Below, one piece after another: positions 36,695-45,325 of a DNA stretch of 64,000 bases. Under the pieces are notes generated by a model. That model had not been told where the DNA came from. It ran no database searches and worked only from the letters and a program-made list of their open reading frames with translations. How positions within the stretch are numbered: position 1 is the stretch's first letter; every line of letters starts with the position of its first letter. The position numbers were made by a program, and so were the translations under genes. The DNA is taken from contig NZ_CP079216.1 of the NCBI RefSeq assembly GCF_019316905.1, forward strand, positions 2,170,001 through 2,234,000, given 5' to 3'. Origin of the DNA: Tessaracoccus palaemonis (lineage in GTDB: Bacteria; Actinomycetota; Actinomycetes; Propionibacteriales; Propionibacteriaceae).

Positions 36695-37693
36695 TCAGAC
36701 GATCCGGTACGGCTCGGCGGGTGCCTGATCGATGATCCCGGCCTGCGTCAGGAACTCGCCCATGGCTGCGAAGGCATCGGTGTCGACGGTGACGTCGACC
36801 GTGCCGTCCTTCAGCCACAGCTCCGTGGTGGCGGCCAGCACCTTCTCCGCCACGGCCCGCTGCTCGGCCTCCGCGAGCGCGGGCACCTGCTCGGCCGTGG
36901 CGTCCAGGGCGGCCTCGGGATCGTCGATCACGGCCTGCTCCGCCTGCTTCATGCCCTCGGCCAGGGCGGCCAGGGTCTCGTCGGAGAGGGAGTCGCCGCT
37001 GGAGACGAGGCTCGGGCCGACCAGCGTCGGGGAGTCGGGGTCGGAGACGGGGATGGACGTCACGTCGCCGCCGGTGGCCTGCAGCTGCACGAGCTCGTTG
37101 TTGTGGAAGCCGACGATGAAGTCCACCTGGTCCGCGGCCAGCGCGGAGAGCTGCGTGTAGCCGATGTCCTGCAGCGTGACGTCGTCCTCGGTGAGCCCGG
37201 CCTGATGGATCGCGGCGAGTGCCGCGTAGTAGCTGGAGCCGTAGTGACCCGGGATGCCGAGCGTGTGTCCCTTGAGGTCGGCCAGGGTCGCGCCCTCGAT
37301 GGCGCGGTCGGTCATCACCTCCGCGGGGAACCGCTGGTAGCTGGTGGCGAACGTCTGCAGGTCCTGCCCGGCCGCCGCGGCGACCATCGCCTCGTCGGCC
37401 GACGCGAACACGACGTCCTCCTGGCCGCCGAGGAGGGCGCCGAACACGTCCTCCTGCTCGCCGTGGTGGCGCAGCGTCACGTCCAGCCCGAGGTCCTCGA
37501 AGATGCCCTGTTCGACGCCGACGTAGAAGGCGCTGAACTGGACGTTCGGGATGTAGCTCAGGCCGACGGTGACGGGCGTCAGGTCGACGGCCGATGCGGA
37601 GGCCTCCGGCTCGGGGCCGGCGGAGCAGGCGGTCAGCGGCGCGACGGCGAGCGCGGCGGCTACGGCGAGGGCGGGAAGGCGGCGGTTGATCAT
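36695..37693 (-). CDS. Substrate-binding lipoprotein, NMT1/THI5-like (RibY-type candidate)
   Basis: A 332-residue extracytoplasmic binding protein. A signal peptide ends in the lipobox LTAC (Cys23), so it is membrane-anchored. The mature part has the NMT1/THI5 fold (VGLSYIPNVQFSAFYVG near 43-59, then GQEDVVFASAD). These proteins bind thiamin pyrimidines, nitrate-like ligands or, in RibXY systems, riboflavin. The FMN riboswitch upstream of its operon favours a flavin. It overlaps the permease stop by 4 bp. ATG 37693 begins the signal peptide; the open frame continues far upstream in a shadow. Confidence 0.88.
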   Translation of the reverse strand: MINRRLPALAVAAALAVAPLTACSAGPEPEASASAVDLTPVTVGLSYIPNVQFSAFYVGVEQGIFEDLGLDVTLRHHGEQEDVFGALLGGQEDVVFASADEAMVAAAAGQDLQTFATSYQRFPAEVMTDRAIEGATLADLKGHTLGIPGHYGSSYYAALAAIHQAGLTEDDVTLQDIGYTQLSALAADQVDFIVGFHNNELVQLQATGGDVTSIPVSDPDSPTLVGPSLVSSGDSLSDETLAALAEGMKQAEQAVIDDPEAALDATAEQVPALAEAEQRAVAEKVLAATTELWLKDGTVDVTVDTDAFAAMGEFLTQAGIIDQAPAEPYRIV

Positions 37694-38517
37694 GTGGTGA
37701 CTCCTTGTAGTCGTCTGACAGCTGCGCGTTCCGCGATCGAGACGATCCCGTAGAGAGCCATCGCCACGAGGGCGATCCAGGCGACCACGGCGAACACCGA
37801 TGCGGTGTCCGCCGTCTGCCGGGAGATGGTGAGGAGTGTGCCCATGCCGGATCCGCCCATGACCATCTCGCCGACGACCGCGCCGGTCATCGCGAGCGCC
37901 ATCCCGCCGCGGACCCCTGCCAGCACCGCGGGGGCCACCATGGGGCCCTCGATGTGCCACAGCCGCTGCGGGAAGCTGGCGCCGTCGAGCAGCGCCGTCT
38001 CCACCACTCGCATGTCGAGGGACCGGAGCCCGACGACGGTGGTGGTGATCATCGGGAAGAAGGCCACGATCGCGCACAGGACGGCGATCGGGACGGTGCC
38101 GTAGCCGAGCCACAGGACCAGCAGCGGCGCGATGGCCACCAGCGGGACGGTCTGCGACAGGGCGACGAACGGCTCGAGCACCGCGGCCAGCGGCCGCGAG
38201 TGCGCGATGAGGATGCCGACCGGGATGGCCACGGCCACCGCGATGAGGGCACCCAGCAGGGCTGCGGAGATCGTCGGCGTGAGGTACCTCCACGCCACTC
38301 CGCTGGACAGCTGCGAGACCATGCGGGCAGCCACGTCCTCCGGACCCGGCAGGTAGAGCGGAGCCACGAGGCCCCCGGCCGTGACCGCCCACCAGATGGC
38401 GAGCAGCAGGGCGGCGGCGACGGTGGCGGGGACCCAACGACCGGTGCCCGGTCGGGTCCTCGCGGGGTAGGCGGACCACAGGCCGGCGCCTACGCGTCGC
38501 CTCATCGTGGTGGTCAT
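37690..38517 (-). CDS. ABC transporter permease (RibX-type candidate)
   Basis: A 275-residue inner-membrane permease of the BPD type. About six helices and the EAA loop, which reads ETALLDGASFPQRLWHIEGP (about 168-187), are clear; the latter contacts the ATPase. It follows an FMN riboswitch and has GGAGGAAGG before ATG 38517. The next gene is the binding protein, but no ATPase gene is present in this window, so the cassette protein must come from elsewhere. Flavin import is the best reading. Confidence 0.9.
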   Translation of the reverse strand: MTTTMRRRVGAGLWSAYPARTRPGTGRWVPATVAAALLLAIWWAVTAGGLVAPLYLPGPEDVAARMVSQLSSGVAWRYLTPTISAALLGALIAVAVAIPVGILIAHSRPLAAVLEPFVALSQTVPLVAIAPLLVLWLGYGTVPIAVLCAIVAFFPMITTTVVGLRSLDMRVVETALLDGASFPQRLWHIEGPMVAPAVLAGVRGGMALAMTGAVVGEMVMGGSGMGTLLTISRQTADTASVFAVVAWIALVAMALYGIVSIAERAAVRRLQGVTT

Positions 38518-38593
38518 CTACCCCGTCCTTCCTCCAGGTCCGGGGTGCGCGCGAACGGCAGGCGCGCAGACACAGCTGTGCCCACGCTGCCGC

Positions 38594-38727
38594 GCGGCGC
38601 GTTCCTCCCATCCAGACTTTCACTGTCGGTCTCGGAATTCCACCGAGTCAACCTGGCCTGGCCGAAGCCTGACAAGGGTCGCGGACTGTCACCGCCGGTT
38701 CGGACTTACACCGACCCCGGAACACGT
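38594..38727 (-). ncRNA. FMN riboswitch (RFN element)
   Basis: Read on the minus strand, the element shows the conserved RFN core: GTCGGTGTAAGTCCGAACCG, then GGCGGTGACAGTCCGCGA, and further on GGTGGAATTCCGAG, CCGACAGTGAAAGTC and TGGATGGGAG. The closing stem forms between CGTGTTCC and GGAACGCG. It ends 76 nt before the permease start. FMN binding would shut off the flavin-uptake genes. The Shine-Dalgarno for the permease lies in that gap, so translational control is possible. Confidence 0.93.
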
Positions 38728-38764
38728 GCCTGACAGGTTACCAGCCCTCGCCGCCGAGCCGCCG

Positions 38765-41680
38765 TCAGGCCCAGAACAGCTGGTTCGTCACGTCGAGCGC
38801 GTGGCGCATCAGCCTGCGGGTGTCGTCGACCATGCCCGACGCTGCGCCCGACTCGTACCCGAGCAGCACCGAGATCTGCGCCAGGTCGCGCGTGTCCGAC
38901 GGCAGCGCGTCGCTCGCCCGGCCACGTACCAGCATGATCGCGTTGCGCAGCCGGCTGGCGCGCCGCCAGGCCTCGGAGAGCCGCTCCGCCTGTGTGCCGT
39001 CGACCAGCCCGAGGCGGTCAAGGCAGGCCAGGGCCCGCATGGTCGACGGCGTGCGCAGCTCGGGATGTGCGTGGGCATGGCACAGCTGGAGGAGCTGGAC
39101 GGTCCATTCGACGTCCGACAGGCCTCCGGGTCCCAGTTTCAGGTGCCGTTCCCGCGGCACCCCCTTCGGGATCCGTTCGTGCTCCATCCGCGACTTGAGC
39201 CTGCGGATCTCGGTCACCTGGGCGTCGGTCAGGCCGCCCTCGGGCCACCGGAAGCCGTCGACCCCCTCGAGCAGCGCATCGGCCAGTGCCAGGTCCCCGG
39301 CCCCCGCCCGGGCGCGGACGAGCATCTGCCTCTCCCAGGTGGAGGCCCACCTGTCGTAGTACGCGAGGTACGAGGAGACGGTGCGGACCTGCGGCCCGCC
39401 CTTGCCCTCGGGCCTCAACTCCGTGTCTACCACCAGCGCGGGGTCGGGTCCGGGCCGCCCGACGATGTCGCAGGCCAGGCGCACCAGCTCGGTGGCCCGC
39501 GCCTGCCCCTCCCCGTCCGTGCCGTCGGGGACGATGAAGACGCAGTCGGCGTCGGAGGCGTAGCTCAGCTCGCGCCCACCCCAGCGGCCGAGGGCGACGA
39601 CCCCGATGTCGGGCGCGACGACGCTGCGGCGCGCGAGGTCGAGGCCCGCGTCGAGGGTCGCGGCGGCGAGGTCGCTGAGCGCCTCGCCCACCACCTCGAC
39701 GTCGGCGAGCCCCAGGACGTCCGCCAGCGCGACGCGGCACAGCTCCGAGCGGCGTAGCGCCCGGACCGAGGCCGCGGCGGCCTCGGCGTCGTCGTTGCGG
39801 GCCGAAGCGGCGCGCATGGCGGCCGTGAGCTCCTCGGCCGACCTGGGCCGCAGCTCCTCGTTGCTCGCAAGCATGCGGATCATGTCTGGCGCGCGGCGGA
39901 GCAGGTCGACGACGAAGCGGCTCGACGACGCGATGCGGGCCAGCCGGTGGGCCATGTTCGCGTCGTCGCGCAGCGCACGCAGGTACCAGGTGTTGTCGCG
40001 CAGCGCCTCGGACAGCTGCCGGAAGGCGAGCAGCCCGAAGTCTGGGTTCGGCCCCTCCGCGAACCATTCCAGCATGGCGGGCAGCAGCTGCCGCTGAATC
40101 TCGGCTGACCGGCTCGTGCCGCGCGTCAGGGCCTCGAGATGGCCGAGCGCCGTGCGCGGGTCGAGGAAACCGAGCGCCCGCAGCCGCGCCGCCGCCGCCT
40201 CCGACGTGAGACGCAGGCCCTCTGTCGAGACCTTCGAGACGGCGTCCAGCAGGGGCGAGAAGAAGATCCGCTGCTGCAGGGCACGCACCTGCCTGGTCGA
40301 CGCACGCCACGTGTCGATCAGCTGTTCCGCGCGCAGCCCCATCGAGCGGGCGATCTGCTCGCGGGCCAGCGGCTCGTCCGGCACCAGATGGGTGCGGCGC
40401 AGCCGCCTGAGCTGCACGCGGTGTTCGAGCAGCCGCTGGAAACGGTAGGCGGTCTCCATCTCGGCGCCGTCGGCGCGCCCGATGTACCCGTCATCCACGA
40501 GCTCCTGCAGCGCCCGGAAGGTGCCGCGGGAGCGCAGCCGGTCGTCGGCGCGGCCGTGCACGAGCTGCAGCAGCTGCACCGAGAACTCGGTGTCGCGCAG
40601 GCCTCCCTCCCCCAGCTTGATCTCGGCATCTGCCTGCCTGGCGGGCAGCAGCGAGATCACGCGGGCCCGCATCGCGCGGACCTCGCTGAGGAACCCGGGG
40701 CGCTCCCCCGCCCGCCACACCAGCGGCGAGACGAGCTCGACGAAGTCCTCGCCCAGCCGCAGGTCGCCGGCCGCGGGCCGGGCCTTGAGCATGGCCTGGA
40801 ACTCCCAGTTCTTCGCCCACTTCTCGTAGTAGACACGGCAGCTGTCGAGCGTCCGCACCAGCGGCCCGGCCTTGCCCTCGGGGCGCAGCGCGGCGTCGAC
40901 CTGCCAGATGGTCCCCTCCGCGGTGTGGGCCGAACAGATCCGGGCCTGCGCGGCGGCGATCCGTGACCCGATGGCGACGGCCTCGTCCGCGCCGACCCCG
41001 TCGGCGGGTTCCGCAACGTAGACGACATCCACGTCGGAGATGTAGTTGAGCTCCTGCGCGCCGGTCTTGCCCATGGCGAGGACGGCGAGCCGGGTCTTCT
41101 CCCAGCCGGGGACCTCGGCGCGGGCGTAGGCCAGCGACATCTCCAGCACGGCGTCGGCGACGTGGCTCAGCTCGGCCGCGATGTCATCTACGAGGTCGAC
41201 GGGGTTCTCGGCGGCCAGGTCCCGGCAGGCGATCTCGAGGAGCGCGACCCGGTTGGCCAGCCGCAGCGCGTCGCCATTGCCCTCGGCGACGGCGCCCACG
41301 GGAGCGACGCGGTCCTCGAAGAACGCCTGCCAGCCGTCGGCCCCCCGAGCCTCGGGGGCATGCTCCAGCCGCAGCGCCTCCTCGGGGTGCCGGGTCAGCG
41401 TCTGCGCCAGCGCGGTGGACCCGCCGAGCACAAGGAGCACGCGCAGCAGCCACGCCTCGTCGGAGACGATGCGCCCGAAGAGCTGCGGGTCGGCGTGCCA
41501 CAGGCGCTCGAGGGCCTCGAGGGCCTGGTCGCGGTCGGCGATGCGCTCGAAGAGCCTCAGGTCGATCGGCAGGTCGCGCCCGTAGTCGGACTCCCAGCGT
41601 TCCCACACCCTGGCCGCGGACGCCGCGGAGTCGAAGCCGCGGCGGGCGAACTCTGCGGATGGCGACTCGTACCTGCTCAC
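38765..41680 (-). CDS. glnE: Bifunctional glutamine-synthetase adenylyltransferase/deadenylase
   Basis: Adds and removes AMP on GlnA1 Tyr, switching glutamine synthetase activity. The 971-residue protein has two nucleotidyltransferase domains, with GKTGAQELNYISDVDVV (about 204-220) in the first and GRWGGRELSYASDADCV (about 695-711) in the second. The start is GTG 41680, with TAGGGT on the minus strand 6 nt upstream. It is divergent from the SCP2-like gene and lies close to glnA2, an order shared with other actinobacteria. Its usual neighbour glnA1 is about 17 kb away here. Confidence 0.97.
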   Translation of the reverse strand: MSRYESPSAEFARRGFDSAASAARVWERWESDYGRDLPIDLRLFERIADRDQALEALERLWHADPQLFGRIVSDEAWLLRVLLVLGGSTALAQTLTRHPEEALRLEHAPEARGADGWQAFFEDRVAPVGAVAEGNGDALRLANRVALLEIACRDLAAENPVDLVDDIAAELSHVADAVLEMSLAYARAEVPGWEKTRLAVLAMGKTGAQELNYISDVDVVYVAEPADGVGADEAVAIGSRIAAAQARICSAHTAEGTIWQVDAALRPEGKAGPLVRTLDSCRVYYEKWAKNWEFQAMLKARPAAGDLRLGEDFVELVSPLVWRAGERPGFLSEVRAMRARVISLLPARQADAEIKLGEGGLRDTEFSVQLLQLVHGRADDRLRSRGTFRALQELVDDGYIGRADGAEMETAYRFQRLLEHRVQLRRLRRTHLVPDEPLAREQIARSMGLRAEQLIDTWRASTRQVRALQQRIFFSPLLDAVSKVSTEGLRLTSEAAAARLRALGFLDPRTALGHLEALTRGTSRSAEIQRQLLPAMLEWFAEGPNPDFGLLAFRQLSEALRDNTWYLRALRDDANMAHRLARIASSSRFVVDLLRRAPDMIRMLASNEELRPRSAEELTAAMRAASARNDDAEAAAASVRALRRSELCRVALADVLGLADVEVVGEALSDLAAATLDAGLDLARRSVVAPDIGVVALGRWGGRELSYASDADCVFIVPDGTDGEGQARATELVRLACDIVGRPGPDPALVVDTELRPEGKGGPQVRTVSSYLAYYDRWASTWERQMLVRARAGAGDLALADALLEGVDGFRWPEGGLTDAQVTEIRRLKSRMEHERIPKGVPRERHLKLGPGGLSDVEWTVQLLQLCHAHAHPELRTPSTMRALACLDRLGLVDGTQAERLSEAWRRASRLRNAIMLVRGRASDALPSDTRDLAQISVLLGYESGAASGMVDDTRRLMRHALDVTNQLFWA

Positions 41681-41686
41681 GCGCCA

Positions 41687-41692
41687 ACCCTA
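41687..41692 (-). promoter_or_regulatory. -10 box of leaderless glnE
   Basis: TAGGGT on the minus strand ends 6 nt before GTG 41680. A TAGTGT box for the divergent gene lies 14 bp further on (41707-41712). Confidence 0.5.
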
Positions 41693-41720
41693 TCCGCGGT
41701 CACGGGTAGTGTGGCGGATC

Positions 41721-42149
41721 ATGTTCAAGCCCACCCCTCCCGTCGTCGCCGCGCTGCGCGCGCGGCTCGGCGACGCGGCCGTCGACCCGGTCCTCGCGCT
41801 GCGGAAGCCGGACCTCACGCCGCTGCTGCTGGCCGCCGCGGGGACCCCGGAGCCGCTGGGCAGGGTGCTGACAGCCGCGGCGTGCAGGGCGGCCTGCGCG
41901 CGTCTCGGCGAGCGGTACCCGGGCGCGACGATCGAGGTGCGCGTGCCGCCCTTCGCGGCCGTGCAGATCGGCTTCGAGGCCGGCTCGCGCCATACGCGCG
42001 GCACCCCCCCGAACGTGGTGGAACTGACCCCGGAGACGTTCCTGGCGCTGGCGACCGGACGTCAGCGCTGGGAGGACGCGGCCATGCAACGCAGCGGGGT
42101 GCACGCGGCCGAGACCGCGCGCGCCTTTCCCCTTGTCACATCACCTTGA
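41721..42149 (+). CDS. SCP2-like sterol carrier family protein
   Basis: A 142-residue protein resembling the small actinobacterial sterol-carrier-type family: a RVPPFAAVQIGF strand then HTRGTPPNVVELTPETFLAL. The fold would bind a lipid-like ligand; the physiological role is unknown. ATG 41721 has TAGTGT 8 nt upstream, hence leaderless, and shares the intergenic region with glnE. The C-terminus overlaps the convergent glnA2 stop by 14 bp. The family name is moderately sure. Confidence 0.65.
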   Translation: MFKPTPPVVAALRARLGDAAVDPVLALRKPDLTPLLLAAAGTPEPLGRVLTAAACRAACARLGERYPGATIEVRVPPFAAVQIGFEAGSRHTRGTPPNVVELTPETFLALATGRQRWEDAAMQRSGVHAAETARAFPLVTSP

Positions 42150-43461
42150 TGTGCCGCTCCAGCTCCCACGGGGTGACCTGCTTGCGGTAGGCGTCGAACT
42201 CCTCACGCTTATTGCGCAGGAAGTACTCGTAGACGTGCTCGCCGAGCGTGTCGGCGACGAGCTCGCTCTCCTCCATCAGGCGGATCGCGTTGTCCAGGTT
42301 GCGCGGCAGCTCACGGATGCCGATGGTCTGGCGCTCGCGGTCGCTGAGGCGCCACACCTCGTCCTCGGTCTCCTCGGGCAGCGGGTACTCGCCCTCGACG
42401 CCCTTGAGGCCGGCGTTGAGCAGCAGCGCGAACGCGAGGTACGGGTTGACCGCGGAGTCGACGGCCCGGTACTCGATGCGGGCCGACGAGGTCTTGCCTG
42501 GCGTGAACTGCGGCACGCGGATGAGCGCGGAGCGGTTGGCGCGGCCCCAGCAGGCGAACGAGGGGGCCTCGCCGCCGCCGACGAGCCGCTTGTAGGAGTT
42601 GACCCACTGGTTCGTGACCGCGGTGATCTCCGGCGCGTGGCGCAGCAGGCCGGCGATGAAGTGCTTGGCCGTCTTCGACAGGTTGTACTCGTCGCTGGCG
42701 TCGTAGAAGGCGTTGGTGTCGCCCTCGAACAGCGACATGTGCGTGTGCATGCCTGAGCCGGGGTGCTGCGAGAAGGGCTTCGGCATGAACGTCGCGTGCA
42801 CGCCCTGGCTGACGGCCACCTCGCGGACGACGACGCGGAAGGTCATGATGTTGTCGGCCATGGTCAGCGCGTCCGCGTACCGCAGGTCGATCTCATGCTG
42901 GCCGGGCGCCGCCTCGTGGTGGCTGAACTCGACCGAGATGCCCATCTGCTCCAGCATGGTGATGACGTCGCGGCGGAAGTCGGTCCCGTCGCCGAGCGTG
43001 GTGTGGTCGAAGTAGCCGCCGTCGTCGAGCGGCACCGGGGGCTGCAGGGAGCGCAGCAGGAAGAACTCGATCTCCGGGTGGATGTAGAACGTGAAGCCCA
43101 TGTCGGCCGCGCGGCGCATGGCGCGCTTCAGCACGTACCGGGGGTCGGCGTAGCTCGGCGAGCCGTCCGGCAGCTTGATGTCACACAGCATGCGCGCGGT
43201 GGAGCGGCCGGCCTGGCGCCACGGAAGCACCTGATACGTCGACGGGTCCGGATGGGCGACCATGTCCGACTCGAAAACCCGGGCGAAGCCCTCGATGGCG
43301 GATCCGTCGAAGCCGACACCTTCACCGATGGCGCCTTCGACCTCCGCGGGGGCGATGGCCACGGACTTCAGCGATCCCAGCACGTCCGTGAACCACAGCC
43401 TGACGAACCGGATGCCCCGCTCCTCCATTGAGCGCAGCACGAACTCAGTCTGCCTATCCAT
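42136..43461 (-). CDS. glnA2: Glutamine synthetase, GlnA2 type
   Basis: A 441-residue type I glutamine synthetase of the GlnA2 group found with glnE in actinobacteria. FDGSAIEGFARV, the MPKPFSQHPGSGMH loop and the RVPQFTPGKTSSARIEYR region are visible. The region around the adenylylation site (PEETEDEVWRLSDRER) has no matching Tyr, so GlnE should not modify it. Related proteins include conventional GS-beta-like enzymes and gamma-glutamylpolyamine synthetases, so function is not certain. ATG 43461 opens the conserved MDRQTEFVLRSM; 43479 is an alternative. Confidence 0.93.
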   Translation of the reverse strand: MDRQTEFVLRSMEERGIRFVRLWFTDVLGSLKSVAIAPAEVEGAIGEGVGFDGSAIEGFARVFESDMVAHPDPSTYQVLPWRQAGRSTARMLCDIKLPDGSPSYADPRYVLKRAMRRAADMGFTFYIHPEIEFFLLRSLQPPVPLDDGGYFDHTTLGDGTDFRRDVITMLEQMGISVEFSHHEAAPGQHEIDLRYADALTMADNIMTFRVVVREVAVSQGVHATFMPKPFSQHPGSGMHTHMSLFEGDTNAFYDASDEYNLSKTAKHFIAGLLRHAPEITAVTNQWVNSYKRLVGGGEAPSFACWGRANRSALIRVPQFTPGKTSSARIEYRAVDSAVNPYLAFALLLNAGLKGVEGEYPLPEETEDEVWRLSDRERQTIGIRELPRNLDNAIRLMEESELVADTLGEHVYEYFLRNKREEFDAYRKQVTPWELERHIKVM

Positions 43462-43544
43462 GCCAGCCAGTCTGCCCATCGCGTGTTACAGGCATGTGAC
43501 GGGCGCGCCATGTTCCGGCAACATCACCCCACGGCGCGGCCCAG

Positions 43545-43550
43545 TACACT
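43545..43550 (+). promoter_or_regulatory. -10 box, leaderless DUF2510 gene
   Basis: TACACT ends 6 nt before ATG 43557. Confidence 0.5.
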
Positions 43551-43556
43551 GGCGCC

Positions 43557-44402
43557 ATGGCACAGCCCGGATGGTACGCGGACCCCTCCGCGCCCGACGG
43601 TCGGCGCTACTGGGACGGTGAGCGCTGGATCGAGGAGACCCCACAGCGCAGAGGGCCGAGGGCGTGGCTGTGGCTCATGATCGCCCTGGTGGTGGTCGCC
43701 GCGGTCGTCGTCGCGCTGGTGGTGCTGCCCGGATCGTCGAACCCCTTCGCGGCCGTCCCCGAGGACACCAGGAGCGCCCGCCCCACCGGGACGCAGTGGA
43801 ACGAACTCGAACCCACCGAGACCCCGTCGCCGACGGCGGTGGAGACGGGTTTCGGCGAGCCCATCGACTGCCCGGTGGCCGAGGACTGGCCACGCAGCGA
43901 GGTCGTCGACGGCAGGCTGCACGGCGGCGGGCTGTCGATCGATGTGCCCACCGGATCCCAGTGGGAGGCTGACCCCGCCTACATCGACTGGCTGTGGGAC
44001 AACAACTCGATGATCCGCCCGATCGCGACGGGGTGGATCAGCAACGTCGGCGTCGGGTACATCAAGGTCAGCGACGGGTTCTCCGACGACCTTTCGACCG
44101 CCGCCGAGCAGTTCGTCACGTGCATGTCGTCGTCCGGCATGTTCACCGGCTTCACCAAGCGGGAGATCCTCCGCGACGAGGAGTACAAGGTCTCCACCCG
44201 CATCGGGTGGCGGCTGACGAACAATGTCTACGTGGGCAACCAGCTCTACCAGGGCATCCAGGGCGACGTCGTCGACATCATCCTCGTGCCCACGGACGAC
44301 AAGGACCGGATCGCGGTCTACGTGTCGTGCGTGACGATCGACCATGCGGAGAACGCGGCAGAGGTGCAGCACTCGCTGGACTCGCTCCGCTGGGACGGGT
44401 GA
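43557..44402 (+). CDS. DUF2510 membrane protein
   Basis: A 281-residue actinobacterial protein. The short N-terminal DUF2510 motif GWYADPSAPDGRRYWDG (about 5-21) precedes a single transmembrane helix (about 38-60). A Thr/Pro/Glu-rich linker and an extracellular domain of about 170 residues with two Cys follow. DUF2510 is thought to be a cytoplasmic sorting or interaction module; the outer domain is not recognised. It lies 24 bp before map and 78 bp after the glnA2 region. Confidence 0.85.
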   Translation: MAQPGWYADPSAPDGRRYWDGERWIEETPQRRGPRAWLWLMIALVVVAAVVVALVVLPGSSNPFAAVPEDTRSARPTGTQWNELEPTETPSPTAVETGFGEPIDCPVAEDWPRSEVVDGRLHGGGLSIDVPTGSQWEADPAYIDWLWDNNSMIRPIATGWISNVGVGYIKVSDGFSDDLSTAAEQFVTCMSSSGMFTGFTKREILRDEEYKVSTRIGWRLTNNVYVGNQLYQGIQGDVVDIILVPTDDKDRIAVYVSCVTIDHAENAAEVQHSLDSLRWDG

Positions 44403-44412
44403 CGGCCGCGGG

Positions 44413-44418
44413 TAGACT
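44413..44418 (+). promoter_or_regulatory. -10 box, leaderless map
   Basis: TAGACT ends 8 nt before GTG 44427. Confidence 0.5.
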
Positions 44419-44426
44419 CATCGGTC

Positions 44427-45275
44427 GTGAACCCTGTCACCCCCTACGACGTCACCCCCATGCGTGAGGTGCCCCACGCGATCGCGCGCCCCGAGTATGT
44501 GGGGCGTCGGGCCCCGAAGCCCTACACGGGCTCGGACGTGCAGAGCGAGGACGTGATCGCGCGGATGCGGGTCGCGGGGAGGATCGCCTCCAACGCGATG
44601 CACGAGGCCGCAAAGGCCATCGCGCCCGGGGTCACCACCGACGCCCTCGACGCCATCGCCCACGAGTACATGTGCGACCACGGCGCGTACCCGTCGACGC
44701 TGGGCTACCGCGGCTACCCGAAGTCGATCTGCACGTCGGTCAACGAGGTCGTGTGCCACGGCATCCCCGACCTCCGCCCGCTCGAGGACGGCGACCTAGT
44801 CAAGATCGACTGCACCGCCTTCAAGGACGGCGTGCACGGGGACAACTGCGCGACCTTCTTCTGCGGCGACGTGGACGAGGAGTCGCGCCTGCTGACCGAG
44901 CGGACTCTCGAGTCCCTCAACCGGGCCATCAAGGCGGTGCGCCCCGGCCGCCCGCTGTCCGTGATCGGGCGGGTCATCGAGTCCTACGCGAAGCGCTTCG
45001 GCTACGGCGTGATCCGCGACTACACCGGCCACGGTGTCCACACCACCTTCCATTCGGGCCTGGTGATCCTGCACTACGACGAGCCGCGCCTCGACACCGT
45101 CATGCGCCCCGGCATGACCTTCACCATCGAGCCGATGCTGACTCTCGGGGGTGCGGAGACGAAGGAGTGGGACGACGACTGGACCGTCCTGACCCGCGAC
45201 AAGTCCCGCGTCGCGCAGTTCGAGCACACGCTCGTGGTGACGAAGGACGGCGCCGAGGTCCTGACACTGCCCTGA
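44427..45275 (+). CDS. map: Methionine aminopeptidase type I
   Basis: Removes the initiator Met from nascent proteins using two metal ions. All five ligands are visible: D128 (VKIDCTAF), D139 (HGDNCATF), H202 (GHGVHTTF), E235 (FTIEPML) and E266 (QFEHTLV). The 282-residue form carries an N-terminal extension with a PXXPX-like segment typical of actinobacterial type Ic enzymes. GTG 44427 has TAGACT 8 nt upstream. Confidence 0.97.
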   Translation: MNPVTPYDVTPMREVPHAIARPEYVGRRAPKPYTGSDVQSEDVIARMRVAGRIASNAMHEAAKAIAPGVTTDALDAIAHEYMCDHGAYPSTLGYRGYPKSICTSVNEVVCHGIPDLRPLEDGDLVKIDCTAFKDGVHGDNCATFFCGDVDEESRLLTERTLESLNRAIKAVRPGRPLSVIGRVIESYAKRFGYGVIRDYTGHGVHTTFHSGLVILHYDEPRLDTVMRPGMTFTIEPMLTLGGAETKEWDDDWTVLTRDKSRVAQFEHTLVVTKDGAEVLTLP

Positions 45276-45313
45276 GCCGGTCGCCCCACGGTGCGGCGAC
45301 GTCGCGGCTCGGC

Positions 45314-45319
45314 TACCCT
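45314..45319 (+). promoter_or_regulatory. -10 box, leaderless transglutaminase-like gene
   Basis: TACCCT ends 6 nt before GTG 45326. Confidence 0.45.
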
Positions 45320-45325
45320 GTCCCG

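Noticed and set aside
38594-38727. TPP riboswitch, suggested by the THI5-like binding protein
   Set aside because: The conserved segments match the RFN (FMN) consensus and not the TPP core CUGAGA and ACCUGAUC elements.
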